From positions 4,696,575-4,760,574 of the forward strand of contig NZ_CP015756.1 in NCBI RefSeq assembly GCF_001877035.1: a stretch of 64,000 nucleotides of DNA. Direction: 5' to 3'. The notes beneath the pieces were generated by a model, which saw only the letters and a list, made by a program, of their open reading frames with translations, was not told where the DNA came from and searched no databases. Shown here one piece after another: positions 8,499-18,369 of this stretch. The DNA is from Clostridium estertheticum subsp. estertheticum (GTDB lineage: Bacteria > Bacillota > Clostridia > Clostridiales > Clostridiaceae). Every line of letters begins with the position of its first letter. Positions within the stretch are counted from its first letter, which is position 1. The translations under genes were made by a program, and so were the position numbers.

Positions 8499-9449
8499 TT
8501 ATTCTACTACCTTACCAATCTTTCTAAACTTATAATATCTCTTGGTAAGAAGGGATTCTATTGATTCACATTTTAATCTACCAATTGCTTCCTCTAAATT
8601 GCGTTTAATACTAATTGACATCTCATCTATATTAGTATGTGCTCCGCCTAGAGGTTCTTTTATAATTCTATCTATTATTTCGTAATTTATCAAATCCTGA
8701 GCTGTTATTTTCATGGCACTCGCTGCTTCACCCGCAAGACTTGCATCTTTATATAATATACTAGCAAAACCTTCTGGTGATAAAATAGAGTAAATTGCAT
8801 GTTCGAGCATCCAAACTTCATCCGCTACAGCCATTGCTAAAGCTCCACCACTTCCACCTTCACCAATGACTATTGAAATTATTGGTGTTTTTAAAGTTGA
8901 CATATACATAAGATTTCTAGCTATTGCTTCACCTTGACCTCTTTCTTCTGCACCTAATCCACAATATGCCCCCGGAGTATCAACAAAACAAATAACAGGT
9001 CTTTTAAATTTTTCTGCCTGTTTCATAAGTCTTAAAGCTTTTCTATATCCTTCAGGATTTGGCATACCAAAATTTCTCTTTATATTTTCCTTTGTGTTAT
9101 TTCCCTTTTGCTGCGCTATAACAGTTACAGGTATACCATTAAACTCTGCGATTCCACCCACAATTGAAGCATCGTCTCCATAATACCTATCGCCATGTAA
9201 CTCAATAAATGAATCAAAAATTTTATTTATATAATCAAGAGCAGTCGGACGTTCCACTAGCCTTGCAATACTTACTTTATCCCAAGCAGTTAAATTTTTA
9301 TAGGCTTCCTTTTGCATATTATAGAGCTTTATTTCCATCTGTCTTATCTCTTTATCTAAATCCATATTTTGATCTTTTGCTAAATTTTTTAGCTCATCTA
9401 TTTTACTTTTAAGTTCATACATGTTCTTTTCAAAAGGTAAAGTTACCAT
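8499..9449 (-). CDS. accA: Acetyl-CoA carboxylase carboxyltransferase subunit alpha
   Basis: With AccD it transfers the carboxyl group from carboxybiotin to acetyl-CoA, giving malonyl-CoA for chain elongation. The N-terminal coiled region (about 5-50) and the crotonase-fold core are visible. The oxyanion-site glycines occur in [23 protein letters not shown] and [11 protein letters not shown]. The length of 316 residues is normal. It is the last gene of the fab/acc operon, 43 bp after accD. The start has an AAGGAGTG ribosome site. Confidence 0.96.
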   Translation of the reverse strand: MVTLPFEKNMYELKSKIDELKNLAKDQNMDLDKEIRQMEIKLYNMQKEAYKNLTAWDKVSIARLVERPTALDYINKIFDSFIELHGDRYYGDDASIVGGIAEFNGIPVTVIAQQKGNNTKENIKRNFGMPNPEGYRKALRLMKQAEKFKRPVICFVDTPGAYCGLGAEERGQGEAIARNLMYMSTLKTPIISIVIGEGGSGGALAMAVADEVWMLEHAIYSILSPEGFASILYKDASLAGEAASAMKITAQDLINYEIIDRIIKEPLGGAHTNIDEMSISIKRNLEEAIGRLKCESIESLLTKRYYKFRKIGKVVE

Positions 9450-9492
9450 AAAATTTCACTCCTTATGTATTACTTTTGTCTTTCTGTCGGTG

Positions 9493-10353
9493 CTATAAAT
9501 GAAGTTTCAATATCTGCGCTAAAGTTTCCTTCATAACTTTTCTATCCACTATTTTGTCTATAAAACCCTTCTCAAGCAAAAATTCGGCCCTTTGAAACCC
9601 CTCAGGCAATTGCTGCTTTAATGTCTGCTCTATAACTCTTTTTCCTGCGAAACCTATTAGTGCATTAGGCTCTGCAAGGATTATATCTCCAAGAGTTGCG
9701 AAACTTGCTGTAACTCCACCTGTGGTTGGGTCTGTAAGAACAGTTATATAAAGGTTACCGCTTTCATTATGTCTTGCAATAGCAGCACTTGTTTTAGCCA
9801 TTTGCATTAGAGAAAATATACCCTCCTGCATCCTAGCTCCCCCTGAGGCTGTAAATATAATAATTGGTTTTTTGCTCTCTGTTGCTTTTTCAATAACCCT
9901 CGTAATTTTCTCTCCAACTACAGAGCCCATACTTCCCATCATAAAATTACTATCCATCACCGCAATTAGCGTATCTTGCCCGTTTATCTTTCCTTCTCCG
10001 GTTATTACTGCTTCGTTTAATAAAGTTTTATCACGTATAGTTTGAAGTTTCTCCGTATATCCCTTAAAATCTATAGGGTTACCTGATATCATAAATTCAT
10101 CATATTCTTTAAAAGTACCTTTATCTATGGTATAATCTATTCTTTCGCGACACCCTATTCTGAAATGGGTTCTACAATTATCACAGGTCATTATGCTACT
10201 CTCCAAATCCTTTTTATAAAGAATTTTACCACAGGTTTCGCATTTAACCCACATTCCTGAAGGGATATTAGGTTTTTTATCGCCATCTTCATTTTCTAAA
10301 TTTTTAACCTCAATATATTTACTCTTTTTAAATATACGTTTAAACTCAAACAT
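9493..10353 (-). CDS. accD: Acetyl-CoA carboxylase carboxyltransferase subunit beta
   Basis: Partner of AccA in the carboxyltransferase. An N-terminal zinc ribbon (CETCGKILY...MTCDNC) precedes the crotonase core with [10 protein letters not shown] and [14 protein letters not shown] use the ATG at 10353, which has an AAAGGGG ribosome site. The upstream GTG at 10383 would add ten residues and overlap that site. The resulting 286 residues is a standard length. The gene sits between accC (114 bp upstream) and accA. Confidence 0.96.
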   Translation of the reverse strand: MFEFKRIFKKSKYIEVKNLENEDGDKKPNIPSGMWVKCETCGKILYKKDLESSIMTCDNCRTHFRIGCRERIDYTIDKGTFKEYDEFMISGNPIDFKGYTEKLQTIRDKTLLNEAVITGEGKINGQDTLIAVMDSNFMMGSMGSVVGEKITRVIEKATESKKPIIIFTASGGARMQEGIFSLMQMAKTSAAIARHNESGNLYITVLTDPTTGGVTASFATLGDIILAEPNALIGFAGKRVIEQTLKQQLPEGFQRAEFLLEKGFIDKIVDRKVMKETLAQILKLHL

Positions 10354-10466
10354 ATAACTACCCCTTTCTAAAAATATACCCACTTCAATTTATAGCATAT
10401 ATAATAAATACTACTATCATAGTATAAAACTTTTAAGTAATAAATTCCAGTATACATTCAGCTACT

Positions 10467-11813
10467 TTAAATATTTTTAAATTCTTTACTAATAAAACCA
10501 GTATCAAATTTACCTTTTATAAAACCTTTATTATTTACTATCTTAAATTGGAAGTCTATATTAGTATCGACTCCTTCTATTATAAATTCACCAAGCGCTC
10601 TTCTCATTTTACAGATTGCTTCATCTCTATCTTTTCCATGAACAATAAGCTTTCCTATCATAGAGTCATAAGTCGGTGGAATTTTATATCCCTGATACGC
10701 TGCGCTATCTACCCTTACTCCATATCCGCCAGGAATATGAAGTGATTTAATGACCCCTGGACAAGGCATAAAGTTTTTATTGGGATTTTCTGCATTTATT
10801 CTACATTCAATAGCATGACCAATGATTTTTATATCATCTTGTTTGTATGGAAGCACTTGACCTGCTGCAATTATTATTTGTGCTTTAACCAAATCTATCC
10901 CAGTAATCATTTCTGTTATTGGGTGCTCCACTTGTATACGCGTATTCATTTCCATGAAATAGTATTTACCATATTTATCAAGCAAAAATTCTATAGTTCC
11001 CGCGTTTTTATAATTAATAGATTTAGCTGCTTTAATTGCAACCTCGCCCATCTGTTTTCTAAGTTCCTGCGTCATTCCGGCTCCGGGGGCCTCTTCTATT
11101 ACCTTTTGATTACGTCTTTGAATAGAACAATCTCGCTCATTAAGATGAATCACATTTCCATGCTCATCTGCGAGTATTTGAAACTCTATATGTCTTGGTT
11201 CTTCTATAAATTTTTCCATATACATTGTTCCATCGCCAAAATTAGTTTCCGCCTCGGTTTTCGCAGTATTAAATGCGGATGCGAGATCTTCTACTTTGCT
11301 AACAACTCTTATACCTCGTCCTCCACCTCCTGCTGAAGCCTTTATCATTACAGGGTATCCTATTTTCTCAGCTGATTCTAAAGCATCTGTTTCAGAGGCA
11401 ATCTCTCCATCTGATCCAGGAACAACAGGCACTCCGGCTTTTATCATAATTTCTCTTGCCTTTAATTTGTTGCCCATGTTATCAATATTTTGTGAATTAG
11501 GGCCTATATATTTTATATTACATTCCTCACACATTTGTGCAAACTTACTATTTTCAGATAAAAATCCATAACCAGGATGGATCGCCTCAGCACCTGTAAG
11601 AACTGTAGCACTTAATATATTTTGCATATTTAGATAACTATCCTTAGATTTAGCAGGTCCAATACATATAGCCTCATCTGCCATTTGGGTATGAAGAGCT
11701 TCCTTATCAACCTCGGAATATACTGCAACAGTTTGGATACCCATTTCATTACATGCCCTAATTATTCTTACCGCTATCTCGCCTCTATTAGCAATTAATA
11801 TCTTCTTAAACAT
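10467..11813 (-). CDS. accC: Acetyl-CoA carboxylase biotin carboxylase subunit
   Basis: Carboxylates the biotin of AccB with ATP and bicarbonate. The start MFKKILIANRGEIAVRIIRA is the family N-terminus. The ATG at 11813 has a GGAAGG ribosome site, unlike the ATG at 11831. The ATP-grasp glycine loop (KASAGGGGRGIRVV) and the catalytic EMNTRIQVEHP segment are intact. The 448-residue length is standard. The gene lies between fabZ and accD in the operon. Confidence 0.97.
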   Translation of the reverse strand: MFKKILIANRGEIAVRIIRACNEMGIQTVAVYSEVDKEALHTQMADEAICIGPAKSKDSYLNMQNILSATVLTGAEAIHPGYGFLSENSKFAQMCEECNIKYIGPNSQNIDNMGNKLKAREIMIKAGVPVVPGSDGEIASETDALESAEKIGYPVMIKASAGGGGRGIRVVSKVEDLASAFNTAKTEAETNFGDGTMYMEKFIEEPRHIEFQILADEHGNVIHLNERDCSIQRRNQKVIEEAPGAGMTQELRKQMGEVAIKAAKSINYKNAGTIEFLLDKYGKYYFMEMNTRIQVEHPITEMITGIDLVKAQIIIAAGQVLPYKQDDIKIIGHAIECRINAENPNKNFMPCPGVIKSLHIPGGYGVRVDSAAYQGYKIPPTYDSMIGKLIVHGKDRDEAICKMRRALGEFIIEGVDTNIDFQFKIVNNKGFIKGKFDTGFISKEFKNI

Positions 11814-11864
11814 ATTGTTTACCTTCCCCATACTTAAAATTATTTACTAAAGTGTTTAAATTTT

Positions 11865-12320
11865 TTAAATACCTACCGCAAACGTAATTTCAGCTTGTGC
11901 CGCCTTTACTCCATTTACTGTCGCTATTCCAAGACCTATTCCAACAGGTCCCTTCATTTTAATTATCTCTACCTCAAGCTTAAGTACATCTCCTGGAACA
12001 ACTTTTCTCTTGAATTTTGCTTTGTTAATACCACCAAAATAAGCGATTTTACCTTTATACTCTTCCATACTTAAAAGAGCGACTGCCCCAACTTGTGCAA
12101 GAGCCTCAATAATAATTACTCCGGGAAGTATAGGCTCCTCCGGGAAATGACCTTGGAAAAAGTACTCATTCATAGTAATATTCTTATACCCAACTGCTCT
12201 TTTTCCTGGTTCTAATTCCTCTATTTTATCTACAAATAAAAATGGGTATCTATGAGGAATAATTTTTTGAATTTGTTTTACATCTAAAGTAATACCTTTT
12301 ATAGCTTCTATATTTTCCAT
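11865..12320 (-). CDS. fabZ: 3-hydroxyacyl-ACP dehydratase FabZ
   Basis: Dehydrates beta-hydroxyacyl-ACP to trans-2-enoyl-ACP. The hot-dog fold motif [23 protein letters not shown] carries the catalytic H58 and E72. At 151 residues it is slightly longer than the usual 140-145 because of an N-terminal extension. It is preceded by a GGAGGTGGAGG ribosome site. The operon encodes no FabA, FabM or FabN, so formation of the cis double bond would need either an unusual FabZ or another enzyme (see the flavoprotein at 18970-20043). Confidence 0.96.
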   Translation of the reverse strand: MENIEAIKGITLDVKQIQKIIPHRYPFLFVDKIEELEPGKRAVGYKNITMNEYFFQGHFPEEPILPGVIIIEALAQVGAVALLSMEEYKGKIAYFGGINKAKFKRKVVPGDVLKLEVEIIKMKGPVGIGLGIATVNGVKAAQAEITFAVGI

Positions 12321-12388
12321 GTTAATCCTCCACCTCCTGCATTATTAGATCAATAGATAAATGTCGATTTTAAGTTATCCTTTATGCA

Positions 12389-12898
12389 CTAGTTCTTTAT
12401 TATTTTAAATAATGGTTGACCGTACTCTACCATATCTTCATTAGAAACTAGTACTTCTAAAACTTCTCCGTCTACTTCACTTTCAATTTCATTCATAAGC
12501 TTCATAGCTTCTAATATACAAAGTGTATCTCCCACTTTAACAATAGATCCAACTTTCACAAAATTCTTTGATTCAGCGCTTGGAGAAGTATACATAGTTC
12601 CAACAATAGGTGATTTAACTATAAATATGTTTTCATCGGGTATTGTATTCACTATATTTTTAGAAACCTCATCTTCTGTTTTTTCTGCATGCACTTCTTG
12701 CATTTCTATATTTTTCCCAGTCAATGGTTCATGAACAGCTGCCTCTATATGTGTAACATTTTCAGGAATTCTTTCTACTACTACCTGTGCTTCTTTTTTC
12801 TCCATCTTTATCCTAATACCCTCTGTCTCAATTTCAAAACAAGTGATTTGTGAATCACTAACAGTTTTTATTAAATCTTGAATATTTTTATAATCCAT
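12389..12898 (-). CDS. accB: Biotin carboxyl carrier protein
   Basis: Carries biotin between the two acetyl-CoA carboxylase half reactions. The C-terminal biotinyl domain has the motif EAMKLMNEI, with K133 as the biotinylated lysine, and the preceding PIVGTMY strand. The middle (about 35-90) is a Glu/Val-rich flexible linker instead of the common Ala/Pro-rich one. The start is 2 bp after the fabF stop, so the genes are tightly coupled. Confidence 0.96.
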   Translation of the reverse strand: MDYKNIQDLIKTVSDSQITCFEIETEGIRIKMEKKEAQVVVERIPENVTHIEAAVHEPLTGKNIEMQEVHAEKTEDEVSKNIVNTIPDENIFIVKSPIVGTMYTSPSAESKNFVKVGSIVKVGDTLCILEAMKLMNEIESEVDGEVLEVLVSNEDMVEYGQPLFKIIKN

Positions 12899-12900
12899 AG

Positions 12901-14142
12901 TTATCTACCATCCCATTTTTTTAATAATATAGTAGCATCATGACCACCAAATCCAAAAGAATTAGACATTGCATATTTAAGCTGCTGTTTTCGGCCTATG
13001 TTTGGAACAATATCTAAATCACAATCTTCATCCGGTACTTTATACCCTATAGTTGCTGGAACAAACCCTTCTTCTAATGCTTTTACACATACTATAGCCT
13101 CTATTGCTCCTGATGCTCCAAGAAGGTGTCCTGTCATAGACTTTGTTGAACTCATAGGTATCTTATAAGCATATTCGCCAAAAACAGATTTAACGGCTAT
13201 TGTTTCAAATTTATCATTATATGGAGTACTTGTTCCATGTGCATTAATGTAAGATACTTCTTGTGGCTTAATATTACCATCTTTAAGTGCCATTACCATT
13301 GATCTTGCAGCTCCTTCTCCATCAGGTGCTGGTGAAGTTATGTGGTATGCATCACAAGTTGATCCATAACCATTAACCTCTGCATATATTTTAGCATTTC
13401 TCTTTTGAGCATGCTCTAAAGATTCAAGTATAACTATACCTGCACCATCTCCCATAATAAAACCATTTCTCTCTTTATCAAAAGGAATCGATGCTCTTAA
13501 AGGATCCTCACTTTTGCTTAAAGCTGTTAACTGTATAAAACCCGCTAAAGCAAGTGGACTTATAGACGCTTCTGATCCTCCAGCTATTATTATATCTGCT
13601 CTACCATCTTGAATTAAATGAAAAGCATCTCCGATTGCATTGGTTCCTGTAGCACAAGCAGTAACTACACTATAACACATACCTTTAGCGCCATACTTTA
13701 TTGCTATATTTCCAGCTGCCATGTTGCCGATTATCATAGGTATTAGGTAAGGTGTAACTTTACCCGGTCCCTTTTCCATAAGCTTTGCATGTTCTCTCTC
13801 AATTGTACTGATTCCACCAATACCGGAACCAACTATTACCCCTATTTTTTCACTGTCCTCGTTTTCTAAATCTAGTCCAGAGTTTTCAACTGCTTCTTTC
13901 GCTGCAACCATTGCATATTGACAATACATATCCATTTTTCTAGCTTCTCTAATGCCAAGCGCTACAGTTACATCAAAATCTTTAACCTCTGCAGCCAGTT
14001 TACATTTAAAATCCGTAACATCAAAAGACTTAATTACATCTACGCCGCAAGTTCCTTTTTTTATATTATCCCAAAAACTATTTACATCATTTCCTATAGG
14101 AGTAACTGCTCCCATACCTGTTATAACGACTCTATTTTTCAT
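12901..14142 (-). CDS. fabF: Beta-ketoacyl-ACP synthase II
   Basis: Condenses acyl-ACP with malonyl-ACP during elongation. The active-site cysteine is C163 (VVTACATGTNAI). The two catalytic histidines occur in INAHGTSTPYND and TGHLLGASGA. A GFGGHD segment closes the C-terminus. The length of 413 residues is typical. No fabB is present, so FabF is likely the only elongating synthase here and would have to extend unsaturated intermediates too. It follows fabG with a 52-bp gap that contains a 20-bp palindrome. Confidence 0.97.
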   Translation of the reverse strand: MKNRVVITGMGAVTPIGNDVNSFWDNIKKGTCGVDVIKSFDVTDFKCKLAAEVKDFDVTVALGIREARKMDMYCQYAMVAAKEAVENSGLDLENEDSEKIGVIVGSGIGGISTIEREHAKLMEKGPGKVTPYLIPMIIGNMAAGNIAIKYGAKGMCYSVVTACATGTNAIGDAFHLIQDGRADIIIAGGSEASISPLALAGFIQLTALSKSEDPLRASIPFDKERNGFIMGDGAGIVILESLEHAQKRNAKIYAEVNGYGSTCDAYHITSPAPDGEGAARSMVMALKDGNIKPQEVSYINAHGTSTPYNDKFETIAVKSVFGEYAYKIPMSSTKSMTGHLLGASGAIEAIVCVKALEEGFVPATIGYKVPDEDCDLDIVPNIGRKQQLKYAMSNSFGFGGHDATILLKKWDGR

Positions 14143-14160
14143 AAAGTAAATCCTCCTTTA

Positions 14161-14180
14161 TCATCACCTTAAGGTGATGA
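14161..14180. repeat. 20-bp perfect palindrome between fabG and fabF
   Basis: TCATCACCTT followed by its exact reverse complement AAGGTGATGA. It has no U-tract and lies immediately before the fabF ribosome site. It could be a protein site, an RNA processing hairpin or a translational control element. Confidence 0.6.
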
Positions 14181-14194
14181 ATCATCTTTAGATG

Positions 14195-14935
14195 CTACAT
14201 TGCCATTCCACCATCCACATTTATAACTTGACCTGTTATATACGCAGCTTCGTCTGTTGCTAAAAATGCTACTAAATTTGCAACATCTTCTGGCCTTCCA
14301 AGTCTCTTTAATGGAATAGTGCCCATTATAGTATCTTTTACTTTAGCTGACAAATCTTCAGTCATGTCTGTTTGAATATATCCTGGCGCTACTGCATTGC
14401 AAGTAACTCCCCTACCTCCAAATTCTCTAGCTACAGACTTTGTCATTCCTATTATACCCGCCTTTGCAGCTGAATAATTTACCTGCCCTGCATTTCCTGT
14501 AATCCCAGAAACTGAAGATATGTTTATTATTCTTCCACTTCTTTGCTTAAGCATTATAGCCGCTACATGCCTTGTGCAATTAAAAGCACCTTTTAGATTA
14601 ATATCTATAACGCTATCAAAATCCGCTTCTTTCATTCTCATCAAAAGACCATCTTTTGTTATACCTGCATTATTAACTAGAATATCTATGCTACCGAATT
14701 CTTCAACAGATTTTTTTATCATGTTTTCTACATCATCATAACTACTTATATCAGCTTGAATTGCGAGTACCTTGACCCCTAAATCCTCTATTTCTTTAAC
14801 TACCTCCTGCACTGCGTCAACGCTATTTCTATAATTAACAACTACATTTGCTCCATGTTTTGCAAGTTTTAATGCTATAGCTCTTCCAATACCACGACTA
14901 GCTCCAGTAACCACTGCTGTTTTCCCTTTTAACAT
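14195..14935 (-). CDS. fabG: 3-oxoacyl-ACP reductase
   Basis: NADPH-dependent reductase of the second elongation step. The SDR cofactor motif TGASRGIGRAIA is at the N-terminus, followed by the NNAG motif. The catalytic Ser-Tyr-Lys set occurs in NISSVSG and NYSAAKAG. I choose the ATG at 14935, which has an AAGGAG ribosome site with 9-nt spacing and gives the canonical 246 residues. The ATG at 14962 lacks such a site. It lies between fabD and fabF. Confidence 0.97.
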   Translation of the reverse strand: MLKGKTAVVTGASRGIGRAIALKLAKHGANVVVNYRNSVDAVQEVVKEIEDLGVKVLAIQADISSYDDVENMIKKSVEEFGSIDILVNNAGITKDGLLMRMKEADFDSVIDINLKGAFNCTRHVAAIMLKQRSGRIINISSVSGITGNAGQVNYSAAKAGIIGMTKSVAREFGGRGVTCNAVAPGYIQTDMTEDLSAKVKDTIMGTIPLKRLGRPEDVANLVAFLATDEAAYITGQVINVDGGMAM

Positions 14936-14986
14936 CAATTCGTGCTCCTTTACATCTTTCATAATAACTCTAGATTTTAATAAATC

Positions 14987-15922
14987 CTATATTTTAAGCA
15001 ATTCTACTGCTTTATTTAATGAATCCATATCTTCAATATTAACAATTGTAAGTTTTCTATCTATTTTCTTAACAAAACCACTTAACACTTTGCCAGGTCC
15101 TATCTCTACGAAAGTATCAACACCATCTTTTATCATTCTTTTTATAATTGTCTCCCATAAAACAGAACTCATAACCTGAAGTTTTAAATTATCTTTGATA
15201 TCATCTTTATTTTTTACATAATCACCATTTACATTCGTCATTAACGGAATAATTATATCATTAAAACTTATATTTTTTAGTTCGATTTCTAACTTCTCCG
15301 CTGCCGGCTTTAGCATAGACGAGTGAAATGGTGCACTTACAGATAAAACTATAGCTCGTTTAGCACCTTTTTCCTTAGCTTTTTCACATGCAAGTTCTAC
15401 CGCCGCTATTTCCCCGGCAATTACTATTTGTCCCGGGCAATTCAAATTTGCAATTTCAACTATCCCAGAAGCTTTTGCCTCGTTACATGATTCTTCAACT
15501 AAAGAAGTCTCAAGTCCAATAACAGCAGCCATAGTACCTATTCCTACAGGTACCGCCTCTTGCATAAATCTACCTCGCTTTTTAACAAGCTTTACAGCAT
15601 CTTTAAAATCCATAGCTCCACTGCAAACAAGTGCTGAGTACTCTCCAAGACTAAGTCCTGCAGTCACATCGCACTTTATACCATGTTTTTGTAATGCCAT
15701 AAGTGCTGCTATGCTAACAGTTAAAATAGCGGGTTGAGTATTTTCTGTAATATTTAACTCGTCAATTTCACCTTCAAAACAAAGTTTACTTAATTCAAAA
15801 TTAAGTTCTTTATCCGCTATATTAAATATATTTTTGCATTCCTCTATATTTTCAAATAATTCCTTGCCCATACCAATATATTGGGCTCCCTGTCCCGGAA
15901 AAATAAAAGCAATTTTGCTCAT
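14987..15922 (-). CDS. fabD: Malonyl CoA-ACP transacylase
   Basis: Loads malonyl groups onto ACP. The active-site serine is S91 in GLSLGEYSAL, and the GQGAQ oxyanion loop (10-14) and SAPFHSSM histidine motif are present. The 311-residue length is normal. The start has an AAGGAG ribosome site. The gap to fabK (88 bp) contains a 16-bp sequence, TAATCATCACTTTCAG at 15935-15950, that recurs in a tandem array at 56803-56886. Confidence 0.97.
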   Translation of the reverse strand: MSKIAFIFPGQGAQYIGMGKELFENIEECKNIFNIADKELNFELSKLCFEGEIDELNITENTQPAILTVSIAALMALQKHGIKCDVTAGLSLGEYSALVCSGAMDFKDAVKLVKKRGRFMQEAVPVGIGTMAAVIGLETSLVEESCNEAKASGIVEIANLNCPGQIVIAGEIAAVELACEKAKEKGAKRAIVLSVSAPFHSSMLKPAAEKLEIELKNISFNDIIIPLMTNVNGDYVKNKDDIKDNLKLQVMSSVLWETIIKRMIKDGVDTFVEIGPGKVLSGFVKKIDRKLTIVNIEDMDSLNKAVELLKI

Positions 15923-16010
15923 AATTTATCTCCTTAATCATCACTTTCAGAGTTAGTCATTGCTACGTCTCCGAATATTATGGCTTTAATCTATATAAAA
16001 TATTATTATT

Positions 16011-16943
16011 TTATCTGAATTTTATAATGGCTTCCTCTGCTTGCGTAAACATTTCTTCGATAATTTCCTTGCAACTTTGTTCTCTTTTTACAAGACCCGC
16101 AATTTGTCCTGCAAGAATAGACCCCATCTCTATGTCGCCTTCTTGTACTGCCCTTTGTAAACATCCTCGTCCAAGTTCCTCTAAATCCTCTATTGAAGCA
16201 TTTTCTTTCTCAAGTTTCTGGAATTTTCTCGATAATTTATTTTTTAAAACCCTAACAGGGTGTCCTGTAGGTCTTCCTGTAACTACTGAATCTATATCCT
16301 TCGCACCTAGTATCTTCTTTTTATAATTTTCATGTATTGTACATTCATTTGCTACTAGGAACCTTGTTCCTACTTGAACTCCTTGTACTCCAAGCATAAA
16401 TACTGCTGCAACTCCTCGTCCATCGCCTATGCCACCTGCTGCAATTACTGGAATACTAACTGCATCAACAACTTGAGGAACTAGTGCCATAGTTGTAAGT
16501 TCACCAATATGCCCGCCAGATTCACAACCTTCTGCAATAACTGCATCTGCTCCTGCTCTCTCCATACGCTTTGCTAATGCAACAGAAGCCACTACTGGTA
16601 TTACTTTAATCCCATGTGACTTCCAAAGTTCCATATATTTACCTGGATTTCCCGCTCCCGTAGTAACTACCTTAACACCTTCTTCACATACAAGATGTGC
16701 AATTTCTTCTGCATTATCACTTAAAAGCATTATATTAACTCCAAAAGATTTATCTGTTAACTTCTTAGCTTTTCTAATTTCATCCCTTATATAATCTGTT
16801 GGTGCATTGGCCGCTGCTATAATACCGAGACCTCCTGCATTAGATACTGCAGACGCTAAACTACTATCCGCAACCCAAGCCATACCACCTTGTATTATTG
16901 GATACTTTACACCTAACTCTTTAAAAAATACGGAATTAAACAT
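16011..16943 (-). CDS. fabK: Enoyl-ACP reductase FabK
   Basis: FMN-dependent enoyl-ACP reductase that completes each elongation cycle. The nitronate-monooxygenase fold shows QGGMAWV at the N-terminus, the EGCESGGHIG motif with the conserved His, and the phosphate loop AAGGIGDGRG. The 310 residues and its operon position support FabK over a generic nitronate monooxygenase. It lacks the C-terminal cysteine cluster found in the related protein at 18970-20043. The start has a GGAGGGG ribosome site. Confidence 0.93.
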   Translation of the reverse strand: MFNSVFFKELGVKYPIIQGGMAWVADSSLASAVSNAGGLGIIAAANAPTDYIRDEIRKAKKLTDKSFGVNIMLLSDNAEEIAHLVCEEGVKVVTTGAGNPGKYMELWKSHGIKVIPVVASVALAKRMERAGADAVIAEGCESGGHIGELTTMALVPQVVDAVSIPVIAAGGIGDGRGVAAVFMLGVQGVQVGTRFLVANECTIHENYKKKILGAKDIDSVVTGRPTGHPVRVLKNKLSRKFQKLEKENASIEDLEELGRGCLQRAVQEGDIEMGSILAGQIAGLVKREQSCKEIIEEMFTQAEEAIIKFR

Positions 16944-16997
16944 TTTACCCCTCCTTGATTCCTTAAAACATATAATTAAAGTCAGATAATTATAGAA

Positions 16998-17045
16998 AAA
17001 AAGTACATATTACTACAACTACATTTCACGTAATATATACTTTTT
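16998..17045. repeat. 48-bp palindromic element, copy A (between acpP and fabK)
   Basis: This element aligns without gaps to the element at 27308-27355 with 39 of 48 identical bases (counted by eye). Here the palindrome is degenerate in the centre, but the arms AAAAAGTACATATTAC and GTAATATATACTTTTT still pair. On the transcribed (minus) strand the hairpin is followed by a run of seven T residues, so it could act as a partial terminator after acpP. Confidence 0.75.
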
Positions 17046-17116
17046 AATATACTGAATAAAACTAAATTTTTATACTTAGTAGTTCAGCTCTTCAATCATC
17101 TAACTCTTAATTTATA

Positions 17117-17347
17117 TTATTTAAGTTTTTGTTCAATATATTTAACAATTCCCTGTACATCTTTAATATTTTCTATATCCTCATTTGGTATTTCAATTTC
17201 AAATGCTTCTTCGAGTGACATAACAATTTCAAAAATTTCAAGAGAATCTACACCTAAATCATCTGCAAATTTGGCCTCCATTTTAACCTCTGCTTCGTCT
17301 ATTCCCAATTGTTCAACTATTACACTTTTAACTTTTTCAAATACCAT
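17117..17347 (-). CDS. acpP: Acyl carrier protein
   Basis: The 76-residue carrier of growing acyl chains. The 4'-phosphopantetheine site is S35 in [10 protein letters not shown]. The protein is strongly acidic as expected. The start has a GGAGG ribosome site. It is followed by the 48-bp hairpin element, which may allow acpP mRNA to exceed the rest of the operon. It lies between fabH and fabK. Confidence 0.97.
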   Translation of the reverse strand: MVFEKVKSVIVEQLGIDEAEVKMEAKFADDLGVDSLEIFEIVMSLEEAFEIEIPNEDIENIKDVQGIVKYIEQKLK

Positions 17348-17367
17348 TATTAATTCCTCCTAAGATT

Positions 17368-18351
17368 TTATTTATTCATTGTCCATTCTATTAATGAAGC
17401 TCCGTAGGTTAATCCACCACCAAAGCCTACAAGTATAATTTTATCTCCAGCTGTAAGTAAATTTTCTTTATTCATTTCGTCCATTGCTATGGCTATACTT
17501 GCTGCTGAAGTATTTCCATACTTATCTAAATTGACGAAAAATTTATCTTTATCAGCCTTCAATTTTCTAACAACAAATTCTATTATTCTAAAATTTGCTT
17601 GATGACAAACTACATACTTAATATCATCAAGTGTGTAATTATTTTCATTTAAGATTCTACTTATGCTACTCGCAATAGTTTTTACTGCAAATTTAAAAAT
17701 TTCCTTGCCATCCATACTTATTGTTGCTTTAAAATTTTCATTTCCTTTTGTATATGTATTTTTCACATCTACAGTTGGACATGTCAAAAATTTTCCCTTT
17801 TGACCTTCTGAAGCTGAATTTACAGAAATTATTCCTCTAACACTTCCTGCTTCAAGTACTGCTGCCCCTGCTCCATCTCCAAATAAAATACAAGTGTTTC
17901 TGTCTGTCCAATCAACTATTTTTGATAATACATCAGCCCCTATTATTAGTGCTCTTTTTCGCTGACCTGTTTTAAGAAATTGCATTGCTATATTAAGGGC
18001 AAATATAAACCCTGTACATGCTGCTGATATATCAAAAGCCATGGCATTAACTGCTCCAATATTTCCTTGAACTATACATGCAGTTGCTGGTACAAATTGA
18101 TCTGGCGAAGTACTTGCAACAATAATCAAGTCTATATCTTCAGCTTTAATATTTGCATCCACTAATGCTTCATTGGCTGCTTTTGTAGCTAAATCTGAAG
18201 TGTTTTCTCCCGTAGATATATGTCTCTGCTTAATACCTGTCATAGAAACTATCCACTCATCAGAAGTATCTACAATTTTTGATAACTCATGATTAGTCAT
18301 TATGTTTAGAGGCGCATAACTTCCCGTCCCGATTATTTGTACTTCATTCAT
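17368..18351 (-). CDS. fabH: Beta-ketoacyl-ACP synthase III
   Basis: Starts chain synthesis by condensing acetyl-CoA (or a branched acyl-CoA) with malonyl-ACP. Catalytic residues are C112 (ISAACTGFIFAL), the His of VVCHQANFRI and the Asn of KYGNTSAASI. The length of 327 residues is standard. It is 18 bp downstream of fabT and is the first enzyme gene of the operon. The start has a GGGAG ribosome site. Confidence 0.97.
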   Translation of the reverse strand: MNEVQIIGTGSYAPLNIMTNHELSKIVDTSDEWIVSMTGIKQRHISTGENTSDLATKAANEALVDANIKAEDIDLIIVASTSPDQFVPATACIVQGNIGAVNAMAFDISAACTGFIFALNIAMQFLKTGQRKRALIIGADVLSKIVDWTDRNTCILFGDGAGAAVLEAGSVRGIISVNSASEGQKGKFLTCPTVDVKNTYTKGNENFKATISMDGKEIFKFAVKTIASSISRILNENNYTLDDIKYVVCHQANFRIIEFVVRKLKADKDKFFVNLDKYGNTSAASIAIAMDEMNKENLLTAGDKIILVGFGGGLTYGASLIEWTMNK

Positions 18352-18369
18352 TGCTTAACTCCCACTTCC

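Noticed and set aside
10815..11336. 173-codon plus-strand open frame antisense to accC
   Set aside because: It mirrors the third codon positions of accC on the other strand, has no ribosome site and no plausible protein composition.
15431..15446. Noc-binding-like palindrome around CCCGGG
   Set aside because: TTGTCCCGGGCAA lies in the fabD coding sequence and does not match the Noc site ATTTCCCGGGAAAT; it is explained by codons.
16011..16943. Nitronate monooxygenase instead of FabK
   Set aside because: The position between acpP and fabD and absence of another enoyl-ACP reductase in the operon make FabK the better call.
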